From: Bacillota bacterium
Lineage (GTDB): Bacteria; Bacillota; Clostridia; Oscillospirales; Ruminococcaceae
Reading direction: 5' to 3'
NCBI GenBank assembly: GCA_029550985.1
Contig: JAKPGH010000090.1
Span: 1 to 14,375, forward strand
Length of the DNA: 14,375 bases
The notes under the pieces are model-generated. The model made no database searches. It was not told the origin of the DNA and saw only the letters and a list, made by a program, of their open reading frames with translations. Both the position numbers and the translations under genes were made by a program. This document shows, in pieces, positions 13,970 through 14,375 of this stretch. Every line of letters starts with the position of its first letter. Position 1 is the first letter of the stretch.

Positions 13970-14375
13970 GTGCGTTATCTGAGTCCGAAGCGTTGGGTAC
14001 ATATTTTGGGTCGCAAACGATGGTGGGAGCTTTGCATTCTGATTGCCTTTATGCTCTTCTTTTACGGCCCGCTGCTCCACATGTTTATGCTGGCGTTTGC
14101 CAACAAGTACGAAATGCCGGCCGTGATCCCGCAGGAGTTTGGGTTTCAGTGGTGGAAGTATGTGCTTTCCCAGCCCACGCTGGTCAGCTCCATCTCCCTT
14201 TCCTTCATGATTGCCTTTATCACCACCGGGCTTTCGCTGCTGATTTGCATCCCGGCCGCTTATGTTCTGGCCCGGTATGATTTTCCCGGCCGCAAGCTGG
14301 TGATGTTTTCCTTCCTGTTGGGCAACGCCTTTCCCAAAATCGGCATCTACGCCTCCATGGGTATCATCTTTTACC
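13970..14375 (+). CDS. ABC transporter permease (N-terminal part, truncated by window edge)
   Basis: The frame is open to the window end and encodes at least 135 residues. The N-terminus is basic, then a first membrane helix appears (about 21-40, LCILIAFMLFFYGPLLHMFMLAFAN), a periplasmic loop with FGFQWWKYVLS, and helices starting at SSISLSFMIAFITTGLSLL and continuing through IPAAYVLARYDFPGRK, the cytoplasmic turn typical of binding-protein-dependent permeases (MalG/PotC type). It forms an importer with an ATPase and a solute-binding protein expected downstream. The start is GTG at 13970, with AAGGAAGG eight bases upstream. An in-frame ATG at 13922 overlaps the GDPD stop by 4 nt (ATGA) and would add 16 residues; I cannot exclude it. 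It is in the same operon as the GDPD gene. Confidence 0.88.
   Translation, partial: MRYLSPKRWVHILGRKRWWELCILIAFMLFFYGPLLHMFMLAFANKYEMPAVIPQEFGFQWWKYVLSQPTLVSSISLSFMIAFITTGLSLLICIPAAYVLARYDFPGRKLVMFSFLLGNAFPKIGIYASMGIIFY

Noticed and set aside
13993..14280. Plus-strand frame of 95 codons in another phase across the permease start
   Set aside because: The overlapping frame from 13970 encodes a recognisable ABC permease with membrane helices; this one has none.

Overview
The window looks like a chromosomal stretch of a moderately GC-rich Firmicute, most plausibly a clostridial (Oscillospiraceae-like) anaerobe. The reasons are strong Gram-positive Shine-Dalgarno sites, frequent GTG and TTG starts, lipoprotein and sortase-like signals, a YetF (DUF421)-DUF4363 pair, MetA used as a homoserine acetyltransferase, and many Rho-independent terminators. 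The taxonomic call is inference from gene content, not from a marker gene. I see no rRNA, tRNA, CRISPR array, insertion sequence or phage module.

Region by region. At 1-840 (minus) lies the N-terminal half of a P2-type, Ca2+-like P-type ATPase, cut by the window edge and preceded by an inverted-repeat leader. At 1094-2083 is a stand-alone Xer-type tyrosine recombinase, closed by a strong bidirectional terminator. On the other side of that terminator is a small secreted protein with an LPXTG-like C-terminus (2278-2658, minus). Four co-directional genes follow: YetF/DUF421 membrane protein, DUF4363 protein, TPM-domain membrane protein and RecG helicase. The first two overlap by 4 nt and so do the last two. 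Next comes metA (7128-8039) behind a promoter with a duplicated -10 box. Then there is a lipoprotein built of two repeats (8164-8853), convergent with sfsA (8878-9576, minus), followed by a second lipoprotein (9770-10309) and a solitary class I dihydroorotase pyrC (10483-11748).

The right end is a regulated transport locus. A LacI-family repressor (11877-12983, minus) is divergent from a glycerophosphodiester phosphodiesterase-like gene and an ABC-transporter permease that runs off the window. The intergenic region holds a consensus sigma-A promoter facing the repressor gene, a TATAAT box facing the transport operon, and two matching LacI-type operators, each placed near one predicted transcription start. 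Their centres are 83 bp apart, close to eight helical turns, which suggests autoregulation plus looping. This is the most informative regulatory structure in the window.

I found no convincing new defence, mobile or RNA system. The items most worth a second look are the dual-operator region, the ATPase leader repeat, the divergent GDPD active site, the small sortase-like protein, the recG-TPM coupling and the repeat lipoprotein.
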